Shown here: positions 50,358 to 60,072 of the stretch, one piece after another
Numbering within the stretch: position 1 is the stretch's first letter
How the letters are laid out: each line of letters begins with the position of its first letter
NCBI GenBank assembly: GCA_009841115.1
Contig: VXML01000018.1
Span: forward strand, 1-64,000
Reading direction: 5' to 3'
Length of the DNA stretch: 64,000 nucleotides
Source of the DNA: Gemmatimonadota bacterium
GTDB taxonomy: Bacteria; Latescibacterota; UBA2968; UBA8231
Notes under the pieces: model-generated
The model's database searches: none
The model's input: only the letters and a program-made list of their open reading frames with translations
What the model was told of the DNA's origin: nothing
Position numbers and translations under genes: made by a program

Positions 50358-51089
50358 ATGATACGGTTCGGTGCGTGGCTTTGTGCCCTAGTGATGTTGG
50401 CAGGATGTGGACGTTATTTCGATGGGCCAATTCAGCCAGCTCCGCAAGAACAGCAGGAGGCTGATATGGTGATTCAAGACGATGGCTTGATCACCTATTC
50501 GTTCGAGCGTCTGGAGATTGGTCTGCGCCCTATGACCGACGCCGAATTGAACCGCAAATTCCCACAGCAGTCCACGCAGGGACCCGTATCGACCAATCCC
50601 TATACTTTCGGCAATTGGAAGCGCATGGGCGAAGAGTGGACGCCGCCCAAACACAGCGTATGGCTGCTAAAAGTTAAAAACTACGCTTACCCCAAAGTCG
50701 GCGTCGATCCCCTCAAGATCGAGCTGATTTCAAAGGATGGGTATCGCAAGTACGCGCCCTTAGAATCGCTGCAGATCTTAGAATATTACTATTCGTTTAT
50801 TCAGGGATATGCTGGCAACGAATACCGGCGCTTTAACGAGCGTGAAGATATGCTCAAGCGCACTATGTTTCAGGAGCAGATCATCTTTAGCGGCCAAGAA
50901 TCAGAGGGTTTTGTTGTTTTTCCGAGCCTCGCACCCGACGTGAAGGAGTTTTCTATCCACGTCAGAGGCATTGCATTGCGATACAATTACCGCGACGAGC
51001 CTGTGGAGACCAAGGATCTAACTTTTCACTTTCAGCGCGAGGTATTTAAGGGATTCCAGCCACCGCCTGAACTGGTGAATAGGCAATGA
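50358..51089 (+). CDS. Lipoprotein of unknown function
   Basis: A 243-residue protein with signal peptide and lipobox LAGC near 14-17. The mature part has two strand-rich halves (LITYSFERLEIGLRPM, SVWLLKVKNYAYPKVGVDPLKIEL) and an Arg/Tyr-rich middle. I do not recognise a family. Its stop overlaps the next start by 4 nt (ATGA), so it is cotranslated with the first FlgD-Ig paralog and is probably an outer-membrane-anchored partner. Confidence 0.8.
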   Translation: MIRFGAWLCALVMLAGCGRYFDGPIQPAPQEQQEADMVIQDDGLITYSFERLEIGLRPMTDAELNRKFPQQSTQGPVSTNPYTFGNWKRMGEEWTPPKHSVWLLKVKNYAYPKVGVDPLKIELISKDGYRKYAPLESLQILEYYYSFIQGYAGNEYRRFNEREDMLKRTMFQEQIIFSGQESEGFVVFPSLAPDVKEFSIHVRGIALRYNYRDEPVETKDLTFHFQREVFKGFQPPPELVNRQ

Positions 51090-52993
51090 TGACTTTCTTT
51101 GGGCGAACTGCTTTGGTTGGGCTGATCCTGCCGTTCTGGATTGGGACGGCGGAACTGCGAGCCGATGTCTGGGGAGTCGGCTTGGGAGGGCAAGCCTGGG
51201 AGGAGCCAGCGCAGACTATGGCGGGGGTAGTGGTAGGCGAAGGACAGGTCCTAGGACCGGCCAGCTTTTCACTCGACCAAAATATAACTCAGTTTATCGT
51301 CTGGGGAGTCGGCGCACCTAGCAGCTTTATCGCCGAGGGCAACGGACGGGTGTGGAACAATTCGGCGCGGGGCATTGAGGGGTCTGAAGTCCTAGTGGAC
51401 GGAGATGGCGCGACCAGCACGGAAAACAGCTTTAAGGAAGTGGGGGTCAATCAGCGCGGACGCATTTTTTTTCTAGATCTCGGAGCTTCGTTCCCAGTTA
51501 GCCAAGTTGTTTTTTACCCCCGTGAAGGAGAGGATGAATTCGTCGCTGGCTACGAAATATCACTCAATGACGGGCGCACTTTCGACGCCAATGACTCGCC
51601 CGTTTACGAGGCCGTTCGCCAAGTGACAATTAATCGCGACCCAAGAGTGGATGTGCGCTTCCCGACGCAACTGGTGCGCTTTATTCAGCTCAGAGTGCTT
51701 TCACCGAGCCCTTTTGAACTGGCAGAAATCGAGGTCCACGGCGAAGGCTTTGTACCTCGTGGGCTCTACGAAACACAGCTCATCCAGTTTGCACAGCCTG
51801 TCAACTACGGCGCATTGACCTTTCGCGCGCACAGAGTTTCGCTGTCCGAGGGAGGCGAAAGCAGTGCGGACGCCGACGAGCAAGTGCGGGTGATCGTGCA
51901 GATGCGCAACGGCGTCGACGAAACGCCTCTCGACTACTACCAAATCGCCGACGTAGAGACTCAGTCGGAAGTGCTGGTCAGCAAAGAAGAGTACGAAGAA
52001 CTGCCGTTGGTCCTCAAAGGCAGCATTCGCCCGGATGCCACGCACTGGTCCTCATGGACGGAACCGCTCATCGCCGACTCTAGCGGCACGTATTCCATTC
52101 CGCTGGATCTGCCGGGGCCGCGCGATTTTTTTCAGGTGCGCCTGCGCTTTGAGGGCAATACCTCCGCCAGCATGCAGATCGATAGCCTAGCCATCGTGCA
52201 CACTCCGCCGCTGGCTGCGCTAGCATTGAGCGAAGTAGCCCTATTGGACGATCCCTTTCCGGCCGGTGGACGCGCGTCCGTTCCGGCTGGTCGGGATACG
52301 GTTTTCACCTACGACATAAAGGCCGACTTAGGCGAAGGAACGGGCTTTGACGGCGTGCGCATCTCGACGCTGATACGGCCCGAATTTCTCAAACTGGAAA
52401 TGGGGCACGAGTTAGAGGAGATACAGCCGGATAGCGTGCACGTGGACGATACGGGCTTGCGCGTTTATTTCCCATCCCGGCGCATTAGCACAGGAGAAGA
52501 TGTGCGTCTGCGGATTACGTTTCGCTCGCAGGCCCTGCTTTTTTCCACCCAGTTTATAGGACAGCTTCTGGATACGACGGGCAGCCTTCCCCAGCGCATT
52601 GCCGAGGGCGACGCGACGCGGGAAGTAGGCACGGACTCGCAGGAGGTAATTTTCCTCGCCAGCGGCGAAAGCGTGCTGCAGTCCTTTGCCGTTTCTCCAC
52701 CGGCTATAACGCCCAATGGCGATGGCATAAACGATTCGTCCGTCTTCTCTTTTGTGCTCATCCATTTGGTGCAGCCCGCCGCGGCGGAACTGCTCGTATA
52801 CGATCTTTCGGGTCGCTTAATAAAAAACGTGCTCTCCGATGCGCTGACCGCCGGACGTTACACCCAGTGGCACTGGGACGGAACGAACAATGCCGGCGAT
52901 CTGGTGCCACCGGGAACCTATATCGCCAGAGCCTCGATAGAGGCGGCTGCCGACGAAGTCAACCGCATGCGCCTGATCCACGTGGCCTATTAA
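51086..52993 (+). CDS. Exported FlgD-Ig-tailed surface protein, paralog 1
   Basis: A 635-residue protein with a signal peptide. The N-terminal half includes a discoidin-like beta-sandwich (about 90-210, ending LAEIEVHGEGFV). The middle carries THWSSWTEPL and paired strands (to about 500). The C-terminus (about 535-635) is a FlgD/CHU_C-like Ig domain starting AITPNGDGINDSS and with LLVYDLSGRLIKN, WHWDGTNNAGD and PGTYIARA. Such tails are used as sorting or attachment domains in FCB bacteria. The three tandem genes (51086, 53021, 55010) share this plan and an EVxGEGFV-type junction. Confidence 0.82.
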   Translation: MMTFFGRTALVGLILPFWIGTAELRADVWGVGLGGQAWEEPAQTMAGVVVGEGQVLGPASFSLDQNITQFIVWGVGAPSSFIAEGNGRVWNNSARGIEGSEVLVDGDGATSTENSFKEVGVNQRGRIFFLDLGASFPVSQVVFYPREGEDEFVAGYEISLNDGRTFDANDSPVYEAVRQVTINRDPRVDVRFPTQLVRFIQLRVLSPSPFELAEIEVHGEGFVPRGLYETQLIQFAQPVNYGALTFRAHRVSLSEGGESSADADEQVRVIVQMRNGVDETPLDYYQIADVETQSEVLVSKEEYEELPLVLKGSIRPDATHWSSWTEPLIADSSGTYSIPLDLPGPRDFFQVRLRFEGNTSASMQIDSLAIVHTPPLAALALSEVALLDDPFPAGGRASVPAGRDTVFTYDIKADLGEGTGFDGVRISTLIRPEFLKLEMGHELEEIQPDSVHVDDTGLRVYFPSRRISTGEDVRLRITFRSQALLFSTQFIGQLLDTTGSLPQRIAEGDATREVGTDSQEVIFLASGESVLQSFAVSPPAITPNGDGINDSSVFSFVLIHLVQPAAAELLVYDLSGRLIKNVLSDALTAGRYTQWHWDGTNNAGDLVPPGTYIARASIEAAADEVNRMRLIHVAY

Positions 52994-53020
52994 TGCCCAT
53001 TTAAACGCGGAAAACTGATC

Positions 53021-54970
53021 ATGATGTACAAAGCGGCGCTAGCTCTTTTGCTCTTGGCCCCTTGTTTTGCAGAGGCACAGGTAGAGCGATTGGTGCTAGG
53101 TACAGGAGATAAAGCCTGGGAAGAACGAGCCGAGTTGATGGGCGGCATGTGGGTCGTGGACGGCGGTCTGCAGCCCTACGAATTGGACCCAGCAGTCAAT
53201 ATCGCGCTGGGCGAGAAGAAGGGCAGCTCGCGCGCTGATGTCTTCGGCAACCCTTGGGGGGGAGAGCGGGGCGGGACGCAGAACGCACGTCTCATTCCCG
53301 GCCAGCCCGAAGTCCTGGGAGATAACGGCTCTGTCTATACAATAGACGGCGACACGACCCGGTCAGTGGCCATTGTCTCCGGCTATTATTACTACAACCT
53401 AGGTTGGGAGTTGCCCATCAACCGCATCCGCTTTTTTTCCCCGGCGGAAGGGCGCACCCAGACTGACGACCGCAAGCGGATCACACCGGGTTTGCCACTC
53501 AAAAACGCCTACCCCAAGCTGTATGAAGTTTGGGCCGCAATTGATGGAGAGCGCTTCAAGCAAGGGCAGTTTGATCTTTTACTGGAGCAAAATCTCAATC
53601 AGACCACGCGCATCGCCAATGCTCGTTTTCCCACCCAGCCCCTGCAGTTCATTTTCATAAGCTTCCCGGAATTGGGCGTCATTGCCGAGGTGGAGTTTTA
53701 CGGCGAGGGTTTTGTGCAAAAATCGCAATACCTCTCCAAGGTGATCGACATAGGCGAGCCGGTCAACTTCGGGCGGGTCATACCTTATTTCAACGGGTTT
53801 GTCAAAGAGAGCATAGACAGCGAACCCGAGCTTTTGTCAGAAAACCCCATCTCCTTTTCGCTGGAAACGCAGACCGGCCGAGACGATACGCCACAGGTCT
53901 ACAGCATCTACACCGAGCTAAGGACCGAACGCGAAGTGAGTTTTGCCGAATGGGATAAAGCGCCGTACGATGATTACGTGCGTCCTGGAGCTCAGGGGCC
54001 GGAGCGGCCCGACGTGGACAACTGGAGCTTCTGGTCGGTGCCGCAAAAAGCCTCCGCGGGCGAGGGTATAGAGATTCTTTCGCCGGATAATCGGCAGTAT
54101 CTCAAAATCAACTTCACGATGGCAAGCGAGGATTTGTTCACTTATGGCCGGATGGATTCACTGGTCGTAGAATACTCGCCTCTACTGGTCGATGCGATCG
54201 TCGGAGAGGTCGCATTACAGGACGAACCACAGCCGCGCGGGCGCAAGACGGAAGTGCCCTTGGGCGAGGAGCGCATCTTCACTTTTGACGTGCGAGCCGA
54301 CTTTGAGTCAGAGACCAAGGCGGGTTTTGACGCCTTAAGGCTGCAAACCCCAGGCCGCGTACAGTTTATAGGACTGGAAATGGGCGACCCCTTAGTTGCT
54401 GTGGAACCCGACAGTATCGCGGAAAAACAGGGTGAGTTGATCGTCTATTTTCCGTCCAACCGCATCACGGCCGCAGACAACAGGCCGCTGCGGCTGCTGT
54501 TCAAAACGGGCGTCTTCAGTTTTAACGCCCTATTTCAGGGCGAGATATTTGTCGTGGGGGGAGAAGGACAGCCCCAATCTATCGAGCCGGGAAATGCCAA
54601 TGCAGAGGTATCGACCAATTCCATCGAGGTGCTGGCACCGAGCGAGGGCTTAGATGTGCTGAGCGCATTGGACGTGGGATCGACCGTCGTGACGCCGAAT
54701 GGCGACGGACGCAACGACACGTTTGAACTAGCCTATTCACTGCTGGGCGTCCAGGCTAGCCAAGTGGTTTTTGAAATCTACGATTTGCGCGGACGCAAAG
54801 TGCGCACGATATCGGCCGATTCCAGAAGCGAAGGGCGTTATGTCGAAGAATGGGATGGGCGGGGAGAGGGATCGGGACTCGTAGCTCCGGGCCTATACCT
54901 TGCCCGACTTTCCGTCGAGACGGACGCGGGTGACTTCACGCGTACGCGCACCATTGCGGTGGCCTACTAA
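53021..54970 (+). CDS. Exported FlgD-Ig-tailed surface protein, paralog 2
   Basis: A 649-residue protein with signal peptide (MMYKAALALLLLAPCFAEAQ). It follows paralog 1 by 27 nt and resembles it over the whole length: KAWEERAELMGG near the start, AEVEFYGEGFVQKS at the discoidin end, DNWSFWSVPQ in the middle and a C-terminal FlgD-Ig tail starting VVTPNGDGRNDTF, with FEIYDLRGRKVRT and EEWDGRGEG. Its discoidin region has a Gly-rich insert (NPWGGERGG). An attached periplasmic or surface role is inferred. Confidence 0.82.
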   Translation: MMYKAALALLLLAPCFAEAQVERLVLGTGDKAWEERAELMGGMWVVDGGLQPYELDPAVNIALGEKKGSSRADVFGNPWGGERGGTQNARLIPGQPEVLGDNGSVYTIDGDTTRSVAIVSGYYYYNLGWELPINRIRFFSPAEGRTQTDDRKRITPGLPLKNAYPKLYEVWAAIDGERFKQGQFDLLLEQNLNQTTRIANARFPTQPLQFIFISFPELGVIAEVEFYGEGFVQKSQYLSKVIDIGEPVNFGRVIPYFNGFVKESIDSEPELLSENPISFSLETQTGRDDTPQVYSIYTELRTEREVSFAEWDKAPYDDYVRPGAQGPERPDVDNWSFWSVPQKASAGEGIEILSPDNRQYLKINFTMASEDLFTYGRMDSLVVEYSPLLVDAIVGEVALQDEPQPRGRKTEVPLGEERIFTFDVRADFESETKAGFDALRLQTPGRVQFIGLEMGDPLVAVEPDSIAEKQGELIVYFPSNRITAADNRPLRLLFKTGVFSFNALFQGEIFVVGGEGQPQSIEPGNANAEVSTNSIEVLAPSEGLDVLSALDVGSTVVTPNGDGRNDTFELAYSLLGVQASQVVFEIYDLRGRKVRTISADSRSEGRYVEEWDGRGEGSGLVAPGLYLARLSVETDAGDFTRTRTIAVAY

Positions 54971-55009
54971 ACGGTTGCGTATAAGCGTTAAACCCTGTCG
55001 AGGTGTACC

Positions 55010-57328
55010 ATGAGGAAATTCGCTGAGATTCGCCTTTTGCTCGTCGCTACCCTGTGTGCAGCAGGGGTCTATGCCGACGAACTGCGCCTGAGCAGCCCGG
55101 CGGACTGGCAGACGTGGACCATTCCCAAGGGCACGCTGGAAATTGCCGACGACGGCAGCATTAGTCTGGCGTGGATGCGCCGCAGTATAAACGCCGTGGC
55201 CGATGCTGCAGAGTTTTCCCATAGCGAAGGCAAGAAACAGGTTTTTGGTGGTATCCGCACCGTGAATTCAAACCCCCAAGATGCGGCTAATATTATTGAT
55301 CAAGACCCATCGACTTGGTGGCAGCCGTCTGCCGACGATCCGCTGGACGATTGGTGGATCGAAATCGACCTCGGGCGGCCGGTATTGGCACGCAAGTTGC
55401 GTTTTGTCTTTCCAGACACACCCGACGCCAAGCCCTTTCGCAATTTTACGACTTACATAAGTAACGGTGTAGATACGCGTTACGGCGTGACCTACCACCC
55501 GGTCGCCGTCACCACAACACCCAATGTAGAGCGCATTTTTGAGGTCGATCTGAGACGAATTGAGTTCGGTCTGGCTAGCGGAGAACATCTCATAGAGCAG
55601 GATACGCTGGATTTTAACCTAGTCCACCACGTGCGCCTAGTGCCCACGGAAAAAAATCCAAGCGCGGCGCTGGCTGAGATCGAAGTGGATGCACTGGGAG
55701 ATAATCTCGCCATAGGTACAGTGGAACGGGGTGGAGCAGTGCGAGCGGGGCGGAGCGAAGACAAGGTCGGCACGATCTTCGATGGGGATGTCAATACCAA
55801 CTGGCGACTTGCCGTCGGTGGCGACCAAGCCAAGGAAGGCAATCTCAGGACCTACGTCGAAGACGGCGATTGGTTCGAATGGGATCTGGGTGCCACGTTC
55901 TGGGTAGATCACCTTTCCCACCTAGATCTGACCGTCGGAGGCGGAGAGGGGTCTCGTGGCTCCCACGGGCACGGGGCCAAGCTATTTATCCTCACCACTT
56001 CGGATGGCACGCCGGCCAGCGGCCTGACCAGCGACCGCATTCGCAGCAATTTCGACTACCAAGAACTCAGCGACGTATTCAACGATAGGTTCCCCAACCA
56101 ACAGTCGTATCACTTTGCATTCCCGCTGCGGAAAATTCGCCATATCTTCTACCACCGCAGCGGCATTCCAACGCGCCTGCAGATCCGCCAGTCGGTTTTT
56201 GAATACATACTCCACGGCGAAGGACACGTGGCGGCGACGGAAATGGTGTCGGACTTCATCGACCTAGGATCCATGAAGAGTGTGCGCAAGCTGTCGTGGG
56301 ACGCCGATTTACCCGCTGGTACGCAAATCGAAATTCGCTCGCAGACGGGCAATACTTTTGAACTGCAAAAGAAGTATTACCACAAGAACGGCACAGAAGT
56401 GGATTCGGCCCGTTTTGGTAAGCTGCCCAAGAGCGTACGCGGGCGCATCGACACTCTCAAGCTCAAAGGGCCGGATTGGAGCGGCTGGAGCCAGCCCTAT
56501 GATTTTCCCGAGGAAGCATTCCTCTCGCCTACGCCCAGACAATTTCTGCAACTGCAGATTCAACTGGCCAACGACGATCCACAACTGACGCCGGTACTGC
56601 GCTCCCTGACCCTAGAATTCGACGATCCCCTCGTCAGCGGCGGCATTGCCGCGCGCATATTGCCGCGCGAGGTCGGACTAGATTCACTGCAACGTTTTAC
56701 GTATTTGCTGCAACCGACCTTTGCGCGCAACGACCAAGGCTTTGACGAGGTCTTTATCCAAGTGCCGGGCGAGGTGCAAGAGATTGGCGTACGAGTCGGC
56801 GGACAGAGTGTGCAGCCGGGGGAAGTTGAACTAACAGACGGGCTGCTAAGAGTCGGACTGCCGGAGCGGGTGCGGGAGGATTCGGTGGAAGTGCTGTTTA
56901 CTGCGCAGGTAACAGCCAATGCCACGCTCTTTGAGGCCTGGGCCGGGGACAGCCAGCAGAATGTGCGTCAAGGCGTCGAACCCTTAGCGCCGCGCTCGAT
57001 GATCGTTTTTGTGCCCGACGTGGCCGGTGGGAACTTGCTGCGCAACGTGCAGGTGACTCAGGTCGTTACGCCCAACGGCGATGGAGTAAACGACGAAGCG
57101 CAAATCAACTTTATCGTGGTCCAAGTCGAGGGCAATCCCAACGTGGATATCTACGACCTAACTGGATCTCACCTGCGGACGCTCGATCTAGACGCCACGG
57201 GTTTCGCGTGGGATGGCCGGGACGATGCAGGAGCGATTTTGCCGCCGGGTGTGTATATCTGCCGCATCCAGATGGAAGCCGACTCTGGAGACCAGTCGGT
57301 ATATCGCACCATTAGTTTGGCCTACTAA
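55010..57328 (+). CDS. Exported FlgD-Ig-tailed surface protein, paralog 3 (two discoidin-like domains)
   Basis: A 772-residue protein with a signal peptide (to about 23). It is the longest of the three. Residues 80-225 hold an F5/8C-like domain (DPSTWWQPSADDPLDDWWIE, then LGRPVLARKLRF), and a second such part follows at about 225-400 (DGDVNTNWRL, WFEWDLGATFWVDHL). DWSGWSQPYDFPE then leads to the FlgD-Ig tail (VVTPNGDGVNDEA, IYDLTGSHLRT, FAWDGRDDAG). It lies 39 nt after paralog 2. Discoidin domains often bind carbohydrate, which suggests a link to polysaccharide. Confidence 0.82.
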   Translation: MRKFAEIRLLLVATLCAAGVYADELRLSSPADWQTWTIPKGTLEIADDGSISLAWMRRSINAVADAAEFSHSEGKKQVFGGIRTVNSNPQDAANIIDQDPSTWWQPSADDPLDDWWIEIDLGRPVLARKLRFVFPDTPDAKPFRNFTTYISNGVDTRYGVTYHPVAVTTTPNVERIFEVDLRRIEFGLASGEHLIEQDTLDFNLVHHVRLVPTEKNPSAALAEIEVDALGDNLAIGTVERGGAVRAGRSEDKVGTIFDGDVNTNWRLAVGGDQAKEGNLRTYVEDGDWFEWDLGATFWVDHLSHLDLTVGGGEGSRGSHGHGAKLFILTTSDGTPASGLTSDRIRSNFDYQELSDVFNDRFPNQQSYHFAFPLRKIRHIFYHRSGIPTRLQIRQSVFEYILHGEGHVAATEMVSDFIDLGSMKSVRKLSWDADLPAGTQIEIRSQTGNTFELQKKYYHKNGTEVDSARFGKLPKSVRGRIDTLKLKGPDWSGWSQPYDFPEEAFLSPTPRQFLQLQIQLANDDPQLTPVLRSLTLEFDDPLVSGGIAARILPREVGLDSLQRFTYLLQPTFARNDQGFDEVFIQVPGEVQEIGVRVGGQSVQPGEVELTDGLLRVGLPERVREDSVEVLFTAQVTANATLFEAWAGDSQQNVRQGVEPLAPRSMIVFVPDVAGGNLLRNVQVTQVVTPNGDGVNDEAQINFIVVQVEGNPNVDIYDLTGSHLRTLDLDATGFAWDGRDDAGAILPPGVYICRIQMEADSGDQSVYRTISLAY

Positions 57329-57371
57329 TAAACATTACGTGTTGCACAGCAGTAAAAAAGGGAGGGAACAA

Positions 57372-60026
57372 ATGGGCCAGAAGTTTTTCTGTGCTCTGCT
57401 AACGGTTTGTCTTTTGGCAGGTGAAGTATTAGCTGAAGGTCTGCAATCGGGCTTTCTCAATCCCTATGTCACCAGCGGCGTGCGGATATCGCCCCAGACC
57501 ATCACGCCGACTATGCGGAAATGGTATCTGCCCCAGACGCTCTACGATATTTACGGATGGAGAAACTGGGAGTACACCAACTACGCCAAGGATCGCTACG
57601 AGCGCTATACCGACATCGTCCTGCAAGGCCAGCGCTTTTACGATATCTACGGCAATTACATCACGCGTGGCTGGAGGATCTACGAGTGGGCGCAGCAGCA
57701 CCCCACGGAAACGGGCAGTGCAATCGACAAATCTGTGGAGTTCAACAACTGGTTCAACAACTTGGTCATTTCAACAGCGTCGCAGGGCCAATACCACATG
57801 GCGTTGACCGTGGGCGAGCAACTGAGGACGACGCTGACGCCGATGACCTTTTCCAAACCACTGTTCAACGGCGTGCAGTGGGATTTCCTCTCCGATAAAT
57901 ACGCCCTGACGCTAATCGCCTCGCGCACGGACAACCCTGCGCTGGCAGCCACGGCAACCAACCGCGATCAGGGGGCCACAGTGCGGACGATCTTCACCAA
58001 TTTGCTTGGCCTGCGCGGCACGGCCCAAATCGGCGACTTTATCAAGCTGGGCACCACCTATGTCAACGCCGGCCACTGGAATAGCTCGGAGAGCTTCGGC
58101 AACAATTCTCTCAAGGGCACGCTTGGCGGCAACCTGCAAGCGGGCAACGTGCAGCGCCTCCTAGTGCGTCTATCCGACGATTCGCCCGAGGACGGCGAGG
58201 GGGGGGCGTTGCTCTTTCTGCACCGCGTGTACATAAATGGTGTGGAACATCCCGAAATTTCCGACCGGGCGCTGGTAGATGGCGGCATTCGGCGGCAGGG
58301 GCGCTGGGAGGCTAGCGGCGGCAACAACATCATCATTACCTACGACATTGAGCGCGACTTTACGCCCATTCCCGGCGAAGACGAGATCATCGACTTCAAG
58401 GAAATCAAAAAGATCGAGATCGAATTGGTCTTAGCCAATGACTATGCCGTTGAAGTCACTTCCAATATGCAAGTCAACAACACGGGCGAACCCGTATTTT
58501 TACCCGTCACCCGCGCAGAAAAGAACATTAAAGATGGCTCCAACCAGCGCGTGGTGCGCTTTAGCTACGGCTTACCGACGGCCAACGAAGTTGCCGGTCT
58601 CACCATGGAAATCGACGATCTCTTCGGCGGGTTTAACCTGCGCGCCGAATACAATGTCAACCGCAAATACCGCCGCTTTCCTAACCAGAATTTCACCTAC
58701 AATCAGGCGCTGGGGAAAGAAAGCGCGGAGGGCTACTACGCAACGGCGTCGCACAATGTGTACCCGTGGTTTGCCTATGGCGAAATTTTCAGCATGGACC
58801 CAGGCTATCAAACATTTATGTTCGTGCCCGACAGCAACGGGCGCATTAACTACGAAAGTGCTGTAAACAACGTCTATGAATTCGTAGATGACAACGACGA
58901 CCAAGATCGCTTTCCCGACTGGCGTAGGCGCGCCTTCAGCAGTTCCTCGTCGGAGCGCTTGCTGATCCAGCGGGCTGACGTGGCCGTCTTCCCCGGCTAC
59001 GACGAAAACAACGACTTAGTGTCGGACTTTAATCAGAACGACAACGGCATGCCGGACTATTTGGAGCCATTTGTGCGCTACGACGTCGATCCGCTGGAGT
59101 TTCTCTACGGCACGGACATGAACAACAATACCGTGATCGACCGCTTTGAGAACGACGAGGAAGCAGACTACCCATATCCGCGCGACCACCGAGGTTACAA
59201 TTTCTACGGCGGTGCCGAACTCAAGCCGGGCAGTCGCATAATGATCGGTCGCATGCGCGAGTGGCTACTGAGCAGCAATCGCCGCAACCAGTCGCTCTAC
59301 GGTTTGCTGACGCTGACGCACGAGGTGCCTCGCCACGGTTTGCAGATGCAACTCTACAACGGTCTTCGCCGCGTCAAGGACAATATCCCCGAAGACATCA
59401 TTCTGTGGGTGCAGAGTCCGCGCACGCGGGGCGACATGCGCCCATTCGTCGATCCCATGATTGCGCAGGATGCGCTGATCAACACCTCCTTTCTGAGTGC
59501 GCGCACGCGCAAATACGCCCCGCTCAATCTGGAGACCAAGCTAAAGTACGAGATCTATCACCAGCGCGGAGACCAGCAGCCACCAAACTGGCAGGACGAG
59601 AAGCTCTTCGCGCTGATCACCAAAGCTGACCTACCTATTCCGGTAGGTAAACACGTGCTGTGGCCTAGGTGGAAACAGCTCTACAAGCGGCGCTCGCCCA
59701 CAGATAAAACCGAGTTGGAGAATAACGAGCTGTCAGAAATTTTCTTCTTCGTGTGGCAGCAGGAGCTGATCAGCACGACGCGCCTAGAGTCCGGCATTGA
59801 GTACGAGATTTTCAGGAATATGGTCGCGCGCACCGATCCACTGCCCGCCGGATATGTGGACGATTTTGAACAGTTTGTGATTGCTGCGCAGCTATCCAAT
59901 CGCTCGGACTATCTGGGCTATCGCCTGATGACCAATATCGGCGGGCGCTGGGAGCGGCGCGATTTCCGCGACGAGACGACGACCGATCTAGTGCTGTTTC
60001 TGAGCATGTTTGCCGGATTGCAATAA
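57372..60026 (+). CDS. Large exported protein, probable outer-membrane protein
   Basis: An 884-residue protein from the ATG at 57372 (GGGAGGG upstream), with a signal peptide ending VLAEG. It is strand-rich and Tyr/Arg-rich. Between about 500 and 620 are several Asp/Asn runs (VDDNDDQDRFPDW, DENNDLVSDFNQNDNGMPDY, DMNNNTVIDRF) like thrombospondin type 3 or EF-type calcium loops. The end (TTDLVLFLSMFAGLQ) has a barrel-like final strand. I cannot name a family. It follows the three paralogs by 43 nt and may be their transporter or anchor. Confidence 0.72.
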   Translation: MGQKFFCALLTVCLLAGEVLAEGLQSGFLNPYVTSGVRISPQTITPTMRKWYLPQTLYDIYGWRNWEYTNYAKDRYERYTDIVLQGQRFYDIYGNYITRGWRIYEWAQQHPTETGSAIDKSVEFNNWFNNLVISTASQGQYHMALTVGEQLRTTLTPMTFSKPLFNGVQWDFLSDKYALTLIASRTDNPALAATATNRDQGATVRTIFTNLLGLRGTAQIGDFIKLGTTYVNAGHWNSSESFGNNSLKGTLGGNLQAGNVQRLLVRLSDDSPEDGEGGALLFLHRVYINGVEHPEISDRALVDGGIRRQGRWEASGGNNIIITYDIERDFTPIPGEDEIIDFKEIKKIEIELVLANDYAVEVTSNMQVNNTGEPVFLPVTRAEKNIKDGSNQRVVRFSYGLPTANEVAGLTMEIDDLFGGFNLRAEYNVNRKYRRFPNQNFTYNQALGKESAEGYYATASHNVYPWFAYGEIFSMDPGYQTFMFVPDSNGRINYESAVNNVYEFVDDNDDQDRFPDWRRRAFSSSSSERLLIQRADVAVFPGYDENNDLVSDFNQNDNGMPDYLEPFVRYDVDPLEFLYGTDMNNNTVIDRFENDEEADYPYPRDHRGYNFYGGAELKPGSRIMIGRMREWLLSSNRRNQSLYGLLTLTHEVPRHGLQMQLYNGLRRVKDNIPEDIILWVQSPRTRGDMRPFVDPMIAQDALINTSFLSARTRKYAPLNLETKLKYEIYHQRGDQQPPNWQDEKLFALITKADLPIPVGKHVLWPRWKQLYKRRSPTDKTELENNELSEIFFFVWQQELISTTRLESGIEYEIFRNMVARTDPLPAGYVDDFEQFVIAAQLSNRSDYLGYRLMTNIGGRWERRDFRDETTTDLVLFLSMFAGLQ

Positions 60027-60072
60027 CGCCTGACAAGTCTGCCTTTGTGCGGTCTGATGTCTGCGCCGATTA

